DNA from: Henriciella litoralis
GTDB lineage: Bacteria > Pseudomonadota > Alphaproteobacteria > Caulobacterales > Hyphomonadaceae
Assembly: GCF_002088935.1 (NCBI RefSeq)
Contig: NZ_NCSS01000004.1
Span: forward strand, 496,001 to 560,000
Direction: 5' to 3'
DNA length: 64,000 nucleotides
Each line of letters begins with the position of its first letter. The stretch's first letter is position 1. The translations under genes were made by a program, and so were the position numbers. The notes under the pieces were generated by a model. The model was not told the DNA's origin. It was given only the letters and a program-made list of their open reading frames with translations, and did no database searches. Below are positions 1-9,027 of this stretch, piece after piece.

Positions 1-79
1 AGCGTTCAAGCCGGCAGACCGGTCTAACTTCCTGTCGGCGCTGGAAGTTGAGGTGCAGAAGCTGAAGCGAGGGCGTTAG
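1..79 (+). CDS. C-terminal fragment of a plus-strand gene, cut by the window edge
   Basis: Reading from base 2, an open frame runs 25 codons to a TAG stop at 77-79. The tail is charged and looks helical (it ends ALEVEVQKLKRGR). The rest of the gene lies outside the window, so no function can be given. The only support is the uninterrupted frame and a plausible protein end; it could be chance. Confidence 0.4.
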   Translation, partial: AFKPADRSNFLSALEVEVQKLKRGR

Positions 80-179
80 GTGAATACGGTATCTGAGCCA
101 CGCTCGATGAACTTTGTAGACTGACTTTTCGACGCATAGCTACGTCAGCGATTCCCAGAAAGGCCGGATCGGCATCGCC

Positions 180-719
180 CTAATCCATAGCGTTTCGGAG
201 CGCGTTTTCGAATTTGGCTATCTGCGGTACTGCGATCCCCTGTGCGCGCAACTCATAGTACAGATATCCAAGATGAAGTGAGTTGGTGCGCAGCCCGAAC
301 CTACCCCCCGACTTTGCGAAGATGGTGAAGTATTGACCCAGAACCGTCAGCTTCGCACACTCAATGTCAGGCCACTCAAGCTTTATTCGTCTCCCGGACC
401 AACGCCGAATAACAATTCCGTCGGACTGGATATCAGCCCCCGGCCCGTACATTGAATAAGCGGTAAGAACCGCAAAAGGCGTCGTAAAACCGAACCCGAG
501 CAACCAGATTATTGGATTCCAGAATTCCGTCATCGCCGCGAGCCAAACCGGAACGCCGAATGCAACCGCGAGAACCAAACATCCAGTTCGTGATGAGCGT
601 ATTTCATCAGCGCTCAGCCGAAAGAGCCGGTTTAAACCCTCGTTTATTACTACGGGCACAATTCCGAAATAAGCTCCAACCCCAACAAGGAATGCCAGAT
701 GTTGCCAATCCCAGTTCAT
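180..719 (-). CDS. Hypothetical membrane protein with three predicted TM segments and a soluble tail
   Basis: A 179-residue protein of unknown function. Hydrophobic segments lie at about residues 8-25, 46-62 and 66-88. The rest (about 95-170) alternates beta-like and basic stretches (GIVIRRWSGRRIKLEW), which suggests a small cytoplasmic domain, perhaps PH-like as in other short bacterial membrane proteins; this is only inference. Its ATG overlaps the stop of the upstream hydroxy-acid dehydrogenase gene by four bases (ATGA), so the two are probably co-translated. The DNA is visibly more AT-rich than its neighbours, hinting at recent acquisition. No catalytic motif is recognised. Confidence 0.7.
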   Translation of the reverse strand: MNWDWQHLAFLVGVGAYFGIVPVVINEGLNRLFRLSADEIRSSRTGCLVLAVAFGVPVWLAAMTEFWNPIIWLLGFGFTTPFAVLTAYSMYGPGADIQSDGIVIRRWSGRRIKLEWPDIECAKLTVLGQYFTIFAKSGGRFGLRTNSLHLGYLYYELRAQGIAVPQIAKFENALRNAMD

Positions 720-1867
720 TGCAATGGCGCCCGCATCAGGTTCGGATCAAGCTCTGAAATCTTCGTTGCGCCGAGGAGCGCCATGGTGCGGCGCAGCTCG
801 TCTTCCATGATTGTGAGCGCGCGCAGAACGCCGGCTTCCCCGCCAGCGCCAAGGCCGTAGAGCGAGGCGCGGCCGAGGGCGACGCCGGTGGCCCCGCGCA
901 TCAGGAGCTTGGCGACATGGCTGCCTCGGCGCACGCCGCCATCCGCGATGATGTCTGCTCGTCCGCCTACAGCCTCGACGATTTCCGGCAGCAAGTCGAT
1001 TACCGGGACGGACGTGTCGAGCTGGCGCCCACCATGATTGGAGACCCAGACCGTGTCCGCGCCAACATCAATGGCGCGCTTTACGTCCTCGCCGCGCGAA
1101 ATGCCCTTGATGGCAAAGCCCGGCCCCCAGAACTCGCGCATCCATTCGACATCGCTCCACGTCACCCCGCGGGAGAATTGCGAGTTTACGAAACCGACGA
1201 GGCCGCCCTGATCCTGCACCCGCGCCAGCTCCTTGAAGTTTGCGACTTCAATCTTGCCGCCGCTCACCAGATCCCATGCCCAGCGGGGCTTGGTTATGGT
1301 CTGGCGGGCGAGCGAGAGGCTAGGCCTGGGTGGCAGGGAGAACTGGTTGCGGGGGTCACGTTCACGATTGCCGGGGACAGGCAGATCGACCGTCAGGATA
1401 CAGCCGGTAAAGCCCGCCTCTTTCGCCCGGGCGAGGAAGTTGCGGACGAGCTCCTTGTCGCGCCAGACATAGATCTGCACCCATTTCGGGCCGGAGGTGG
1501 CCTTTGCGATATCTTCCAGCGTGTGCGAAGCGAGCGTCGAGCAGGCATAGATGACGCCCGCCTTTTCAGCCGCGCCCGCCATGGCAAGCTCGCCTTTTGC
1601 GGGATGGAAGAGGCGCGTGGAGGCTGTCGGCGAAATGAAGAAGGGGAGCGTCGTGTCCTGCCCCATAATCGTGGTGGACGTGTCGATGTGCGAGACATCG
1701 AGCAATGATCGCCACGTCATCTGGTAGTCGTCAAAACGGCTGACCGAATGCTTCAGCGTCACCTCATCATCGGCGCCGCCATCGATATAGTCGAACACCA
1801 TGCGCGGCAGGCGCGCCTTCGCCATCTTGCGCAGATCATTGATGTTTATAGCGCGCGCCAGCTTCAT
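716..1867 (-). CDS. lldD: FMN-dependent alpha-hydroxy-acid oxidase/dehydrogenase (L-lactate dehydrogenase type)
   Basis: A 383-residue enzyme of the FMN-dependent alpha-hydroxy-acid dehydrogenase family, which oxidises L-lactate or a similar 2-hydroxy acid to the 2-keto acid. Visible family signatures are the N-terminal MPRMVFDYIDGGADDE, the active-site SNHGGRQLD (catalytic His plus substrate Arg) and the FMN phosphate-binding IADGGVRRGSHVAKLLMRGA. I start at the ATG at 1867 (MKLARAININDLRKMAK); the frame opens 24 codons further upstream, but that extension does not match the family. The exact substrate is not decided by sequence, so the lldD symbol is provisional. The downstream membrane protein gene overlaps its stop codon. 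Confidence 0.88.
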   Translation of the reverse strand: MKLARAININDLRKMAKARLPRMVFDYIDGGADDEVTLKHSVSRFDDYQMTWRSLLDVSHIDTSTTIMGQDTTLPFFISPTASTRLFHPAKGELAMAGAAEKAGVIYACSTLASHTLEDIAKATSGPKWVQIYVWRDKELVRNFLARAKEAGFTGCILTVDLPVPGNRERDPRNQFSLPPRPSLSLARQTITKPRWAWDLVSGGKIEVANFKELARVQDQGGLVGFVNSQFSRGVTWSDVEWMREFWGPGFAIKGISRGEDVKRAIDVGADTVWVSNHGGRQLDTSVPVIDLLPEIVEAVGGRADIIADGGVRRGSHVAKLLMRGATGVALGRASLYGLGAGGEAGVLRALTIMEDELRRTMALLGATKISELDPNLMRAPLQ

Positions 1868-2027
1868 TTGAGGGGCTCCGTAAGTTCCAAAACACCAGCT
1901 TGCAGGCACCTTAGACCAGCTCGGCAAGTTCGCACACACCCATGGCGCGTTTCAGTTTTGACTTGCTCGCCTGGCCAATGATTGCAATCCTTTCAAGGAA
2001 GACCTTGTGTGGGACGAAGGGGATACT

Positions 2028-2315
2028 GTGTTCAAATCTATGATGGGCCTGGCCGCACTGGCCGGTTTGGGCGCTTGCAATCTAAATCCGATGCAGATGG
2101 TCGGCGGTCCTTGCCGCTATGAAACCTCAATCGTTGAGGCGAAGGTGGTTGAGCAGGTTGAACACGGCGTCGTGGTCGATACGCCCGAAGGCCATCTCTA
2201 TGTCAGCTTTGATGATCTGACGGACCGCCCGGCGACCGGTGAAACCGTCAGGCTCGAACGCAAACGCATTCTCGAAGGCACATGCACGCCAGACATTGTG
2301 CGGCAGGTCGGCTGA
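2028..2315 (+). CDS. Small lipoprotein of unknown function
   Basis: A 95-residue protein starting at GTG 2028, preceded by a GAAGGGGA ribosome-binding sequence at 2015-2022; an in-frame GTG at 2007 would add seven polar residues before the signal peptide. The N-terminus (hydrophobic stretch, then LGAC) is a lipoprotein signal with the modified Cys near residue 17. The mature part is beta-rich (VEQVEHGVVVDTPEGHLYVSF) and resembles a small OB- or SH3-like fold, but I do not recognise a family. It converges with the HAD phosphatase gene, with only ten bases between the two stops. Confidence 0.65.
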   Translation: MFKSMMGLAALAGLGACNLNPMQMVGGPCRYETSIVEAKVVEQVEHGVVVDTPEGHLYVSFDDLTDRPATGETVRLERKRILEGTCTPDIVRQVG

Positions 2316-2325
2316 GCGGCGCCTA

Positions 2326-2994
2326 CTAGCGACGGGCGAGCCGTGCGCCCAAGTCTTTGAACGATGCCGCCATCATATGCGCTCCAGCTTCACCCAGCCG
2401 GGCCTCAAGTCCCGCATCGACGTGCCCGCCGCCTGTAAATCCAACCACCGTCATTCCCGCTGCGCGTCCGGCTTTCACGCCATTCGGACTGTCTTCAATG
2501 ACCAGACAGCGCGCGGGATCCGTGCCGAGCTGGCGGGCTGCGTAAAGAAACAGGTCCGGCGCGGGCTTTCCATGATCGACAAGATCGCCGGAATAGATAT
2601 GCGGGCTGAAAAGGCCATGGAGGCCCGTCATTCTCAGCTTTGTGTTGAGGGACTCGGTCTCACTGGAAGACGCCACAGCCATTGGACAAGACAGGCGTTC
2701 GGCAAAAGCGGCCACACCTTCAGTCGGCTGCAGCTCCGTTTTGTACCGGGCCCAGGTGCGCGACCTTAACCGGGCCGGGACGTCCTCGGGCCAATCTATG
2801 CCACGCGCCTTTGCATCCGCAGCCAGGGCGGCGTGATAGTCACGGTTATGGATGCCCATAAAGCGGCTGATGTGAACATCGCGCGGATAGACGAGCCCCA
2901 ATTCACCGAGCACCTGCAGGTGCGTATCGACAATGATGCGTTCGGAATCGATCAGAACACCATCGCAATCGAAGATGATGGCGTGGATATCCAC
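2326..2994 (-). CDS. HAD-superfamily phosphatase (phosphoglycolate phosphatase / beta-phosphoglucomutase-like)
   Basis: A 222-residue HAD subfamily IA enzyme. Motif I is FDCDGVLIDSE (residues 8-18; nucleophile Asp and general acid Asp), motif II is the ASSSETES region, motif III is the Lys of KPAPDLF and motif IV is VIEDSPNGVKAG. A helical cap (about 20-85) sits after motif I, as in phosphoglycolate phosphatases and beta-phosphoglucomutases. It acts on a small phosphorylated metabolite in the cytoplasm; the substrate cannot be told. It directly abuts mutL (mutL ends at 2995), so it is probably transcribed with it. Confidence 0.85.
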   Translation of the reverse strand: MDIHAIIFDCDGVLIDSERIIVDTHLQVLGELGLVYPRDVHISRFMGIHNRDYHAALAADAKARGIDWPEDVPARLRSRTWARYKTELQPTEGVAAFAERLSCPMAVASSSETESLNTKLRMTGLHGLFSPHIYSGDLVDHGKPAPDLFLYAARQLGTDPARCLVIEDSPNGVKAGRAAGMTVVGFTGGGHVDAGLEARLGEAGAHMMAASFKDLGARLARR

Positions 2995-4890
2995 TTAACG
3001 CCGCCCGAACAGGCGCTCGACGTCGGCGAGTTTGAGCTCAACATAGGTTGGGCGACCATGGTTGCACTGGCCGGAATAAGGCGTTGCTTCCATCTGGCGG
3101 AGCAGTGCGTTCATCTCATCTGAATTGAGACGGCGCCCGGCCCGAACAGCGCCGCCAGAGCAGGCCATATTGCCCATCACATCCTCAAACCGCTCCTTGA
3201 GGGCGAGGCCTTCCTCATATTCGGCAAAGTCGTCGGCGAGGTCCTTGATGAGGCCGGCAGCATCCATATTGCCAAACAAAGCAGGCGTCGCGCGCACGCA
3301 AATCGCCCCTGCCCCGAAAGCCTCGATCTCAAGGCCCATTTCGGCGAGTTCCTCGGCGCGGTCGATCACGCGGCTGGCTTCATCTTCGCCAAGCTCGACA
3401 ATCTCGGGGATGAGAAGCGCCTGGCGTTTGACGCCCTCGCCTTCCATCTGGCGCTTCATCTGCTCATAGACGAGGCGCTCATGCGCGGCGTGCTGGTCAA
3501 CGATAACGATGCCGTCGCGCGTCTGGGCGACGATATAGGTCTCGTGCAGCTGTGCGCGGGCAACGCCGAGCGGGAAGTCGGACGGGATGGGCTGAGCGGA
3601 TTGCTCTTCCATGCGCACGGACGGCGCGTCGTAGCGCTCGCCACCTTCGGCCACGCCCGGCATGGGCGCAGGCGCATAAGGCTGGTGTTGCTGTACGGGA
3701 CGCGGCGCGGAGCCGTGGCTGTCGCGGAAGAGGCTCGAGCGGTCCCAGACCGATGGCTGAGGCAGCGGCTGGTCCTTCTGCCCCTCGCCCTGCATACGGC
3801 CGAGCGCATATCCCGCAACGGTCGTGCTGGCGCGGTGACCGGCTGCGGCGAGCGCATGGCGTAGCGAGCCAATGATCAACCCCCGCACATTGCCCGGATC
3901 ACGGAAGCGAACCTCAGTTTTGGCCGGGTGTACATTGACGTCGACCAGCTCCGGGTCACAGTCAACGAACAGCGCCGCCATGGGATGACGGTCCCGCGCA
4001 AGGAAATCCTGATAGGCCGCGCGAATGACACCTGTCAGCATGCGGTCTTTTACCGGGCGGCCGTTCACGAACAGGAACTGGTATTGCGCATTGCCACGAT
4101 TGAGCGTCGGCAGGCCGGCAAAGCCGCTCAGCGTTACGCCTTCACGCTCGGACTCGATCGGGATGGCGTTGTCACGGAACTCGCGGCCCATGATGGACCC
4201 GAGCCGTTCAAGGTCCCCCTCCGGCGTCGCGCTATGGGCGCTATAGCGGAAGGTGGAGCGGCCATTGCTTTCGAGCGAGAAGCTGATTGTGGCGTTCGCC
4301 ATGGCAAGGCGCTTTACAGCGTCGGTGACGGCCATGGTCTCGGCGCGCTCGGACTTCATGAATTTGAGGCGCGCGGGTGTGGCATGGAAGAGGTCACGCA
4401 CCTCGATCCGCGTGCCGCTCTCACTGCGTCCGGTCCAGGCGGCAGGTTTGGGGCCTTCGACGCGGCCCGCTTCGACAAACACCTCGGCGGCAGCGTCATC
4501 GCCGGCAGCTTTCGAGGTCAGCGTCATGCGCGACACGCTGGCAATGGAGGGCAATGCCTCGCCACGAAAACCCATCGTCTGGATGTTGAGCAGATCGATC
4601 ATGCCATCGAGGCCCGGCGCGAGCTTCGAAGTGGCATGCCGCTCAAGCGCCATTAGCATATCATCGCCCGACATGCCGCAGCCATCATCTTCAACTGTGA
4701 TGCGCTTCAGGCCGCCATCTTCAATGGAAATGGAGATGGACTTTGCGCCCGCATCGATAGCGTTCTCGACCAGTTCTTTCACGGCCGCCGCAGGCCGTTC
4801 GACGACTTCGCCAGCGGCGATGCGGTTAACGGCGTCGGGCGGAAGCTGGCGGATGACCGGCCGGTCTGGAAGGCGTGCAGAATCAGGCAT
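2995..4890 (-). CDS. mutL: DNA mismatch repair protein MutL (endonuclease type)
   Basis: MutL couples MutS mismatch recognition to strand removal. The N-terminal GHKL ATPase shows [11 protein letters not shown], the DDGCGM box and GFRGEAL. A proline-rich linker (about 345-440) leads to the dimerisation domain, which carries [12 protein letters not shown], matching the DQHA(X)2E(X)4E endonuclease motif, plus [10 protein letters not shown] and CNHGRPT metal-site motifs. It is therefore predicted to be a nicking MutL, as expected in bacteria without MutH. I take ATG 4890 as start; an in-frame GTG two codons upstream (4896) is the alternative. Length (631) fits the family. Confidence 0.96.
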   Translation of the reverse strand: MPDSARLPDRPVIRQLPPDAVNRIAAGEVVERPAAAVKELVENAIDAGAKSISISIEDGGLKRITVEDDGCGMSGDDMLMALERHATSKLAPGLDGMIDLLNIQTMGFRGEALPSIASVSRMTLTSKAAGDDAAAEVFVEAGRVEGPKPAAWTGRSESGTRIEVRDLFHATPARLKFMKSERAETMAVTDAVKRLAMANATISFSLESNGRSTFRYSAHSATPEGDLERLGSIMGREFRDNAIPIESEREGVTLSGFAGLPTLNRGNAQYQFLFVNGRPVKDRMLTGVIRAAYQDFLARDRHPMAALFVDCDPELVDVNVHPAKTEVRFRDPGNVRGLIIGSLRHALAAAGHRASTTVAGYALGRMQGEGQKDQPLPQPSVWDRSSLFRDSHGSAPRPVQQHQPYAPAPMPGVAEGGERYDAPSVRMEEQSAQPIPSDFPLGVARAQLHETYIVAQTRDGIVIVDQHAAHERLVYEQMKRQMEGEGVKRQALLIPEIVELGEDEASRVIDRAEELAEMGLEIEAFGAGAICVRATPALFGNMDAAGLIKDLADDFAEYEEGLALKERFEDVMGNMACSGGAVRAGRRLNSDEMNALLRQMEATPYSGQCNHGRPTYVELKLADVERLFGRR

Positions 4891-4963
4891 GATCACCAGA
4901 TTGTATCAGGCTTGGCGCCCCATTGGCACCGGGCAATGCCGTGCTGTGCCTCTGCGCCACACA

Positions 4964-4988
4964 AAGAAAAGGCGGCCTTGCGACCGCC
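4964..4988 (-). terminator. Rho-independent terminator after the M16 peptidase pair
   Basis: On the minus strand a 7-bp stem (ggcggtc / ggccgcc, one G-U pair) closes a GCAA tetraloop at 4971-4988 and is followed by TTTTCTTT at 4963-4970. It lies 30 bases beyond the stop of the minus-strand peptidase gene and upstream of mutL, so it should separate the two transcription units. Confidence 0.85.
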
Positions 4989-5018
4989 TCTCTTGATCTT
5001 GTGTTTCTGACGCTTGGA

Positions 5019-6548
5019 TCAGCCCTCAGTATCGGCCCCGGAGGTCTCGACATCATCGGTCTCATCAGACTGGCTTTCTTCCATATTGCCAGCCTCATCG
5101 AGGTCGATCTCATCGCGGTCGCTGACTGTCAGGGTCGAGGTTTCATCGATCCCGGCAGGTTCACCGACCACAATGAAGGTGAAGTTTTCAGGCTTCAGAT
5201 AGGTCGCGGCGACGCGGTTGACGTCTTCAAGCGTCACAGCATCGACCATGGCGTTCCGGCGATCGAAATAATCGACACCGAGATCCTGCAGACGCACACT
5301 CATCAGATTGGACGCGATCTTTGAGTTGCTGTCGAAGGAGAGCGGGTAAGAGCCCATGATATAGGCTTTCGCGTCCGACAGCTCTTCGGGCGTCACGCCA
5401 TCGGCGACGATCTGCTCCATATTCTGCTTGACCCCGTCGATGAAGTCTCCGGCGCTCTCATTCTTGGTCTGGCCACTACCGGTCCAGAGATTGAGATGGT
5501 CGCCTGTCGAAATGCCTGTGTAGACGCCGTAGGTCAGGCCCTTATCAACGCGCAGATCCTTCATCAGACGGCTTTCAAAGCCGCCGCCACCGAAGGTGTA
5601 GTTCAGCACATAGGCTGTGAAGAAATCTTCGTCATCGCGGGCCATGGCTGGCGCGGCGAATGTGACGAGGCTTTGCGGCTGTGGCAGGTCAACAACGACG
5701 GGGGCTGGCAGCGGATCGTTGAGCGCAACGTCTTCGATGCTGTCGACAACCGAGCTTTCCGGCAGGTCGGCGAGCGCGGCATCGAGCAACGGGGCCAGTT
5801 CTTCGGGTGACATGGCGCCAACGGCTGTGACGTAGAGGCCATCTTTCACCATGACCACGTCCTTGCGCTGAAGCGCGAGTTCCGGCGTCAGGGCGTTGAT
5901 GCTGGCTTCGCTCTTCATGCGTGAGAATGGATGGTTCGGCATCAGCGCCTGACTGCGGGCGCGTGCGGCGAGGAAGCCGGCACTGGTCTCACGCGTCTTC
6001 AGCGAGATAAGTTCCTCGCGGCGAAACCGCTCGAACGGGTCAGCATCGAAGCGTGGCTCGTTTATGGCGAGCGCGACAAGGTCCATCGCCTCATCGGCAT
6101 TGTCGGTCAGCATATTGGCCGAGCAATAAGTGGTTTCGTCATCGGCGCCGCAGGAGAAGCCCATATTCAGCTCTTCCATACGGGTCGCAAAGGCGAGCGA
6201 GTCGAGATCGCCGGCGCCCTCATTCATGTGGTAGACCATCGCGTCGGTCAGGCCTTCAAGGCCTGCCGGATCAGTGGCTGCTCCGGTCTCCCAGGCCATG
6301 CGAAGCGCCATGATCGGGATCGATGGCTCCTCGACCAGCCAGACAGAAATGCCGCCCGGCGTGGTGAATTGCTGGATGGTGGCAAAGTCGCCTTCATGGA
6401 CGGTCACCTCAAGTGCGGCCGCTTCGGGCTCAACGGCTTCCACCGTTTCGGTAACAATTGTCTCACTGGGCGCTGACTGACAGGCCACCAGCGCGAAAGC
6501 GGAGGCGGCAAAGGCCGCTGAAACAGTAAGTCTTGCAGAACGTTTCAT
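5019..6548 (-). CDS. M16-family peptidase-like lipoprotein, zinc site absent (non-catalytic partner)
   Basis: A 509-residue periplasmic lipoprotein (signal ending FALVAC, Cys23) with the two-lobed pitrilysin/insulinase fold. The place where M16 enzymes carry HxxEH reads GLTDAMVYHMNEGAG (about 99-113), so the zinc ligands are missing. The second lobe has the conserved FGGGGFESRLMKDLRVDKGLTYGVYTG segment. It directly follows the gene for an intact M16 peptidase (TAA/ATG abutting), the usual arrangement of a heterodimer in which one chain cuts and the other helps bind substrate. The last 30 residues form an acidic Asp/Glu/Ser/Thr tail. Substrate unknown. Confidence 0.88.
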   Translation of the reverse strand: MKRSARLTVSAAFAASAFALVACQSAPSETIVTETVEAVEPEAAALEVTVHEGDFATIQQFTTPGGISVWLVEEPSIPIMALRMAWETGAATDPAGLEGLTDAMVYHMNEGAGDLDSLAFATRMEELNMGFSCGADDETTYCSANMLTDNADEAMDLVALAINEPRFDADPFERFRREELISLKTRETSAGFLAARARSQALMPNHPFSRMKSEASINALTPELALQRKDVVMVKDGLYVTAVGAMSPEELAPLLDAALADLPESSVVDSIEDVALNDPLPAPVVVDLPQPQSLVTFAAPAMARDDEDFFTAYVLNYTFGGGGFESRLMKDLRVDKGLTYGVYTGISTGDHLNLWTGSGQTKNESAGDFIDGVKQNMEQIVADGVTPEELSDAKAYIMGSYPLSFDSNSKIASNLMSVRLQDLGVDYFDRRNAMVDAVTLEDVNRVAATYLKPENFTFIVVGEPAGIDETSTLTVSDRDEIDLDEAGNMEESQSDETDDVETSGADTEG

Positions 6549-7907
6549 TTAGCTGGCCTCCTCGGGAAGCAGGTGCGCTTCGATATAGTTCTTGTCTTCA
6601 CCAAAGACGCGGCGAAGGGCGTCAATCGCGTCTTCGCGGGTGATGGCGCGAATATCGTCTGGATAGTTCATGACATCCTCGACCGTGCCGCCAATGGCCA
6701 GTGTGCTGCCATAGAGGTTCGCCATGCCGGACTGACTGTCACGGTCATAGATGGACGACGCGGCGAGCGAATTACGCGACCGTTCGACCTCTTCCTCGGT
6801 GAAGCCGTTTGCGAGCACGTCATCAAGAACGGCGATATAGGCGGCCTCAAGCTCGTCCAGGCTGACACCTTCAGACGGGGACGCAGAAAGGACGGCGGGC
6901 GCTGTGTCGTGCAGTGACAACCAGGCCCCCGCAGAGGCATCCAGCGCGATCTTCTGGTCTTCGACCAGCGCCTGATAAAGGCGGCTGGTGCGACCACCGC
7001 CAAGAACATCGAGCGCGACGTCGAGCGCGTAGGCAAAAGACTTGTCTTGCGTGTAGGACGTCGAGAGATACCAGCGCTGCCATTCAGGCTGACGGACCTT
7101 CGGGTCGCTATGGGTGATGGTCTCTGTTTCAGCCAGCGGCTCGACATCTGTCCAGCCGCGTGTCGGGGCCTCTGTCTCGGTGACCTCGATCTGGCCATAC
7201 GTCTTCTCGGCCAGCGTGCGGACCTCTTCCGGGGTCACGTCGCCAGCAACGACGAGAATTGAGTCTGCCGGCGTGTACCACTTCTTGTAGAAAGCGAGGC
7301 CGTCTTCAGGGGTCAGGGCAGCGACTTCGTCCATCTTGCCGATGACGGTGATGTTGTAGGGGTGGTCCTGATAGAGCGCGGACATCACCTGCTCCTGCAG
7401 GATAACGCCTGGATTGTTATCGATCCGCTGGCGGCGCTCTTCCTTGACGACGTCACGCTCTGAAATGAACGGGCCATCGGGATCATCATTGATGATGAGA
7501 TCCGTCATCCGCTCGGCTTCGAGCTCCATCATCTTTTCAAGCTGCGTCTTGGCAACGCGCTCATAATAGGCGGTGTAGTCCCAGCTGGTGAAAGCGTTGA
7601 GCTGACCACCATTGCGCTGAACGATAGTGGTGAATTCTTCAGGGCCGATATCGTCGGTTTCCTTGAACATCACATGCTCAAAGAGGTGGGCGATACCGGA
7701 TTTGCCCGGGTCTTCATCGACCGCGCCGACCTTGTACCAGACCATATGCGTCACGACGGGTGCGCGATGATCCGGCAGGACGACGACTTCCATGCCATTG
7801 TCGAGTTCGAAGATCGTGGGTGCCCACTCAGCCTCAGCTGTGTCAGCAACAGCGAGGCCTGCGCTTAAACCGAACGTTGCGAGCCCCCCCAGTATGAATG
7901 ACTTCAT
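6549..7907 (-). CDS. M16-family zinc metallopeptidase (catalytic subunit), secreted
   Basis: A 452-residue peptidase with an N-terminal signal peptide (cleavage near AVADTAEA). The inverted zinc motif HLFEH is intact at residues 74-78, with the third ligand expected in the downstream helix MELEAERM. The C-terminal lobe carries the DVLGGGRTSRLYQALVE segment typical of the family. It should degrade peptides in the periplasm together with the inactive paralogue encoded immediately downstream. The gene is first in a two-gene unit that ends at the terminator at 4964-4988. Confidence 0.92.
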   Translation of the reverse strand: MKSFILGGLATFGLSAGLAVADTAEAEWAPTIFELDNGMEVVVLPDHRAPVVTHMVWYKVGAVDEDPGKSGIAHLFEHVMFKETDDIGPEEFTTIVQRNGGQLNAFTSWDYTAYYERVAKTQLEKMMELEAERMTDLIINDDPDGPFISERDVVKEERRQRIDNNPGVILQEQVMSALYQDHPYNITVIGKMDEVAALTPEDGLAFYKKWYTPADSILVVAGDVTPEEVRTLAEKTYGQIEVTETEAPTRGWTDVEPLAETETITHSDPKVRQPEWQRWYLSTSYTQDKSFAYALDVALDVLGGGRTSRLYQALVEDQKIALDASAGAWLSLHDTAPAVLSASPSEGVSLDELEAAYIAVLDDVLANGFTEEEVERSRNSLAASSIYDRDSQSGMANLYGSTLAIGGTVEDVMNYPDDIRAITREDAIDALRRVFGEDKNYIEAHLLPEEAS

Positions 7908-7958
7908 GTACTGTCTCCAATGAAGTGTAAGGGTCTATGCGTTGGTTATGGCGTTGCC

Positions 7959-8438
7959 TCAGGTTCCGGGCAGTTTGATCCGTTCGCCGCTACCACGTGC
8001 AATGGTGACTTGTTCGTCGCCGGTCGCGTTGTCAGCCGTGACGCTGCCGCCGCTATAGGCGATGATCTCGTTGGCATCGTCGCGCGCCTTGCGGACGACG
8101 CCGGACTCTTCATAGTCGACGATGGAGCGGATGGCCGGGTTCGTCGCGTTCGCACCCGCTGCGGCGACCAGCGCTCTCTCTGCGGCGCTTGCATCTGCCC
8201 CAACCGTGGTGCCGAAGGCCGTTGCGACAGGCGCGCGGTTCGGATCAGCTTCAGCCGGGACGGTCGTGCCGGCTTCTGGCGGACGCAGGCTGTACTCAGG
8301 CGGCACGGAAAGCGGCGCCTTCGTTACAACCCGGAACTCATCTGGCCCTGGAGAGCCGCCACCATTTCCAAACAGCGAACATCCACCGGTCGCAAGGATC
8401 GCCCCCATCGCCAGCGTCGTCAGGAAAGCATGTCTCAT
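7959..8438 (-). CDS. DUF3035-family lipoprotein
   Basis: A 159-residue protein matching the alphaproteobacterial DUF3035 pattern: a signal peptide with lipobox ATGGC, then FRVVTKAPLSVPPEYSLRPP. Function unknown. I choose ATG 8438 because GAGG sits six bases upstream of it; an in-frame ATG at 8450 adds four residues. It follows lspA, the enzyme that would process it, on the same strand; the two coding regions are 28 bases apart with this start and overlap only if a longer start is used. Confidence 0.85.
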   Translation of the reverse strand: MRHAFLTTLAMGAILATGGCSLFGNGGGSPGPDEFRVVTKAPLSVPPEYSLRPPEAGTTVPAEADPNRAPVATAFGTTVGADASAAERALVAAAGANATNPAIRSIVDYEESGVVRKARDDANEIIAYSGGSVTADNATGDEQVTIARGSGERIKLPGT

Positions 8439-8466
8439 CGGCGTCCTCATCTTCTTCGAATCCTGT

Positions 8467-9027
8467 TCAGCCCGTCTTATCTTCAACGGCGCCTGAGCGC
8501 GACATTAAAAACTGGTCGAGAAACAGCAAGACCGCTCCGACAGTAATCGCGGCGTCCGCAATATTGAAGACCCAGGGAAAACCGACCGGGAATTTGCCGA
8601 TCATCGCGCCAAACCATGGGCCCGAGAAATCAAGAAAATCGACCACGGCGCCGAAGCGGACCCGGTCAATCAGGTTTCCAATCGCCCCGCCAATGACAAG
8701 GGCCAGCGACAGCGCCGTCAGCCAGCGCTGGGCCCGTAGCAGCCAGTAGCCAAAGCCGAGCGCGATGCATGTCGTCATCGCGACCAGGAACCAGCGCATG
8801 AAGCCATCTGACTGCAGCGTGCCGAAGCTGATGCCCCGGTTCCACAGCATAGAAAGGTCAAAGACGGACGATAGCTCGATCCGTCCGCAGCGGATCATCG
8901 GGTCGAGGCAGTTAAGGCCATTCAGGGATGGCGTCGACAGGATGATCCATTTTGAAATCTGGTCAGCGATGACCACACCTGCGATCAGCGCAAACCAGAC
9001 CCAGCGCCGGGATACAGCGTCTGTCAT
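8467..9027 (-). CDS. lspA: Lipoprotein signal peptidase (signal peptidase II)
   Basis: LspA cleaves diacylated prolipoproteins just before the lipid-modified Cys at the inner membrane. The 186-residue protein has four hydrophobic segments and the family motifs NRGISFG, GGAIGNLIDRVRFGAVVDFLDF with the two catalytic Asp residues (in NLIDR and VVDF). Its ATG overlaps the ileS stop by four bases; the ileS-lspA pairing is widespread in bacteria. Many predicted lipoproteins in this window depend on it. Confidence 0.96.
   Translation of the reverse strand: MTDAVSRRWVWFALIAGVVIADQISKWIILSTPSLNGLNCLDPMIRCGRIELSSVFDLSMLWNRGISFGTLQSDGFMRWFLVAMTTCIALGFGYWLLRAQRWLTALSLALVIGGAIGNLIDRVRFGAVVDFLDFSGPWFGAMIGKFPVGFPWVFNIADAAITVGAVLLFLDQFLMSRSGAVEDKTG

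Noticed and set aside
917..1708. Open frame of 263 codons on the plus strand
   Set aside because: Antisense to the alpha-hydroxy-acid dehydrogenase.
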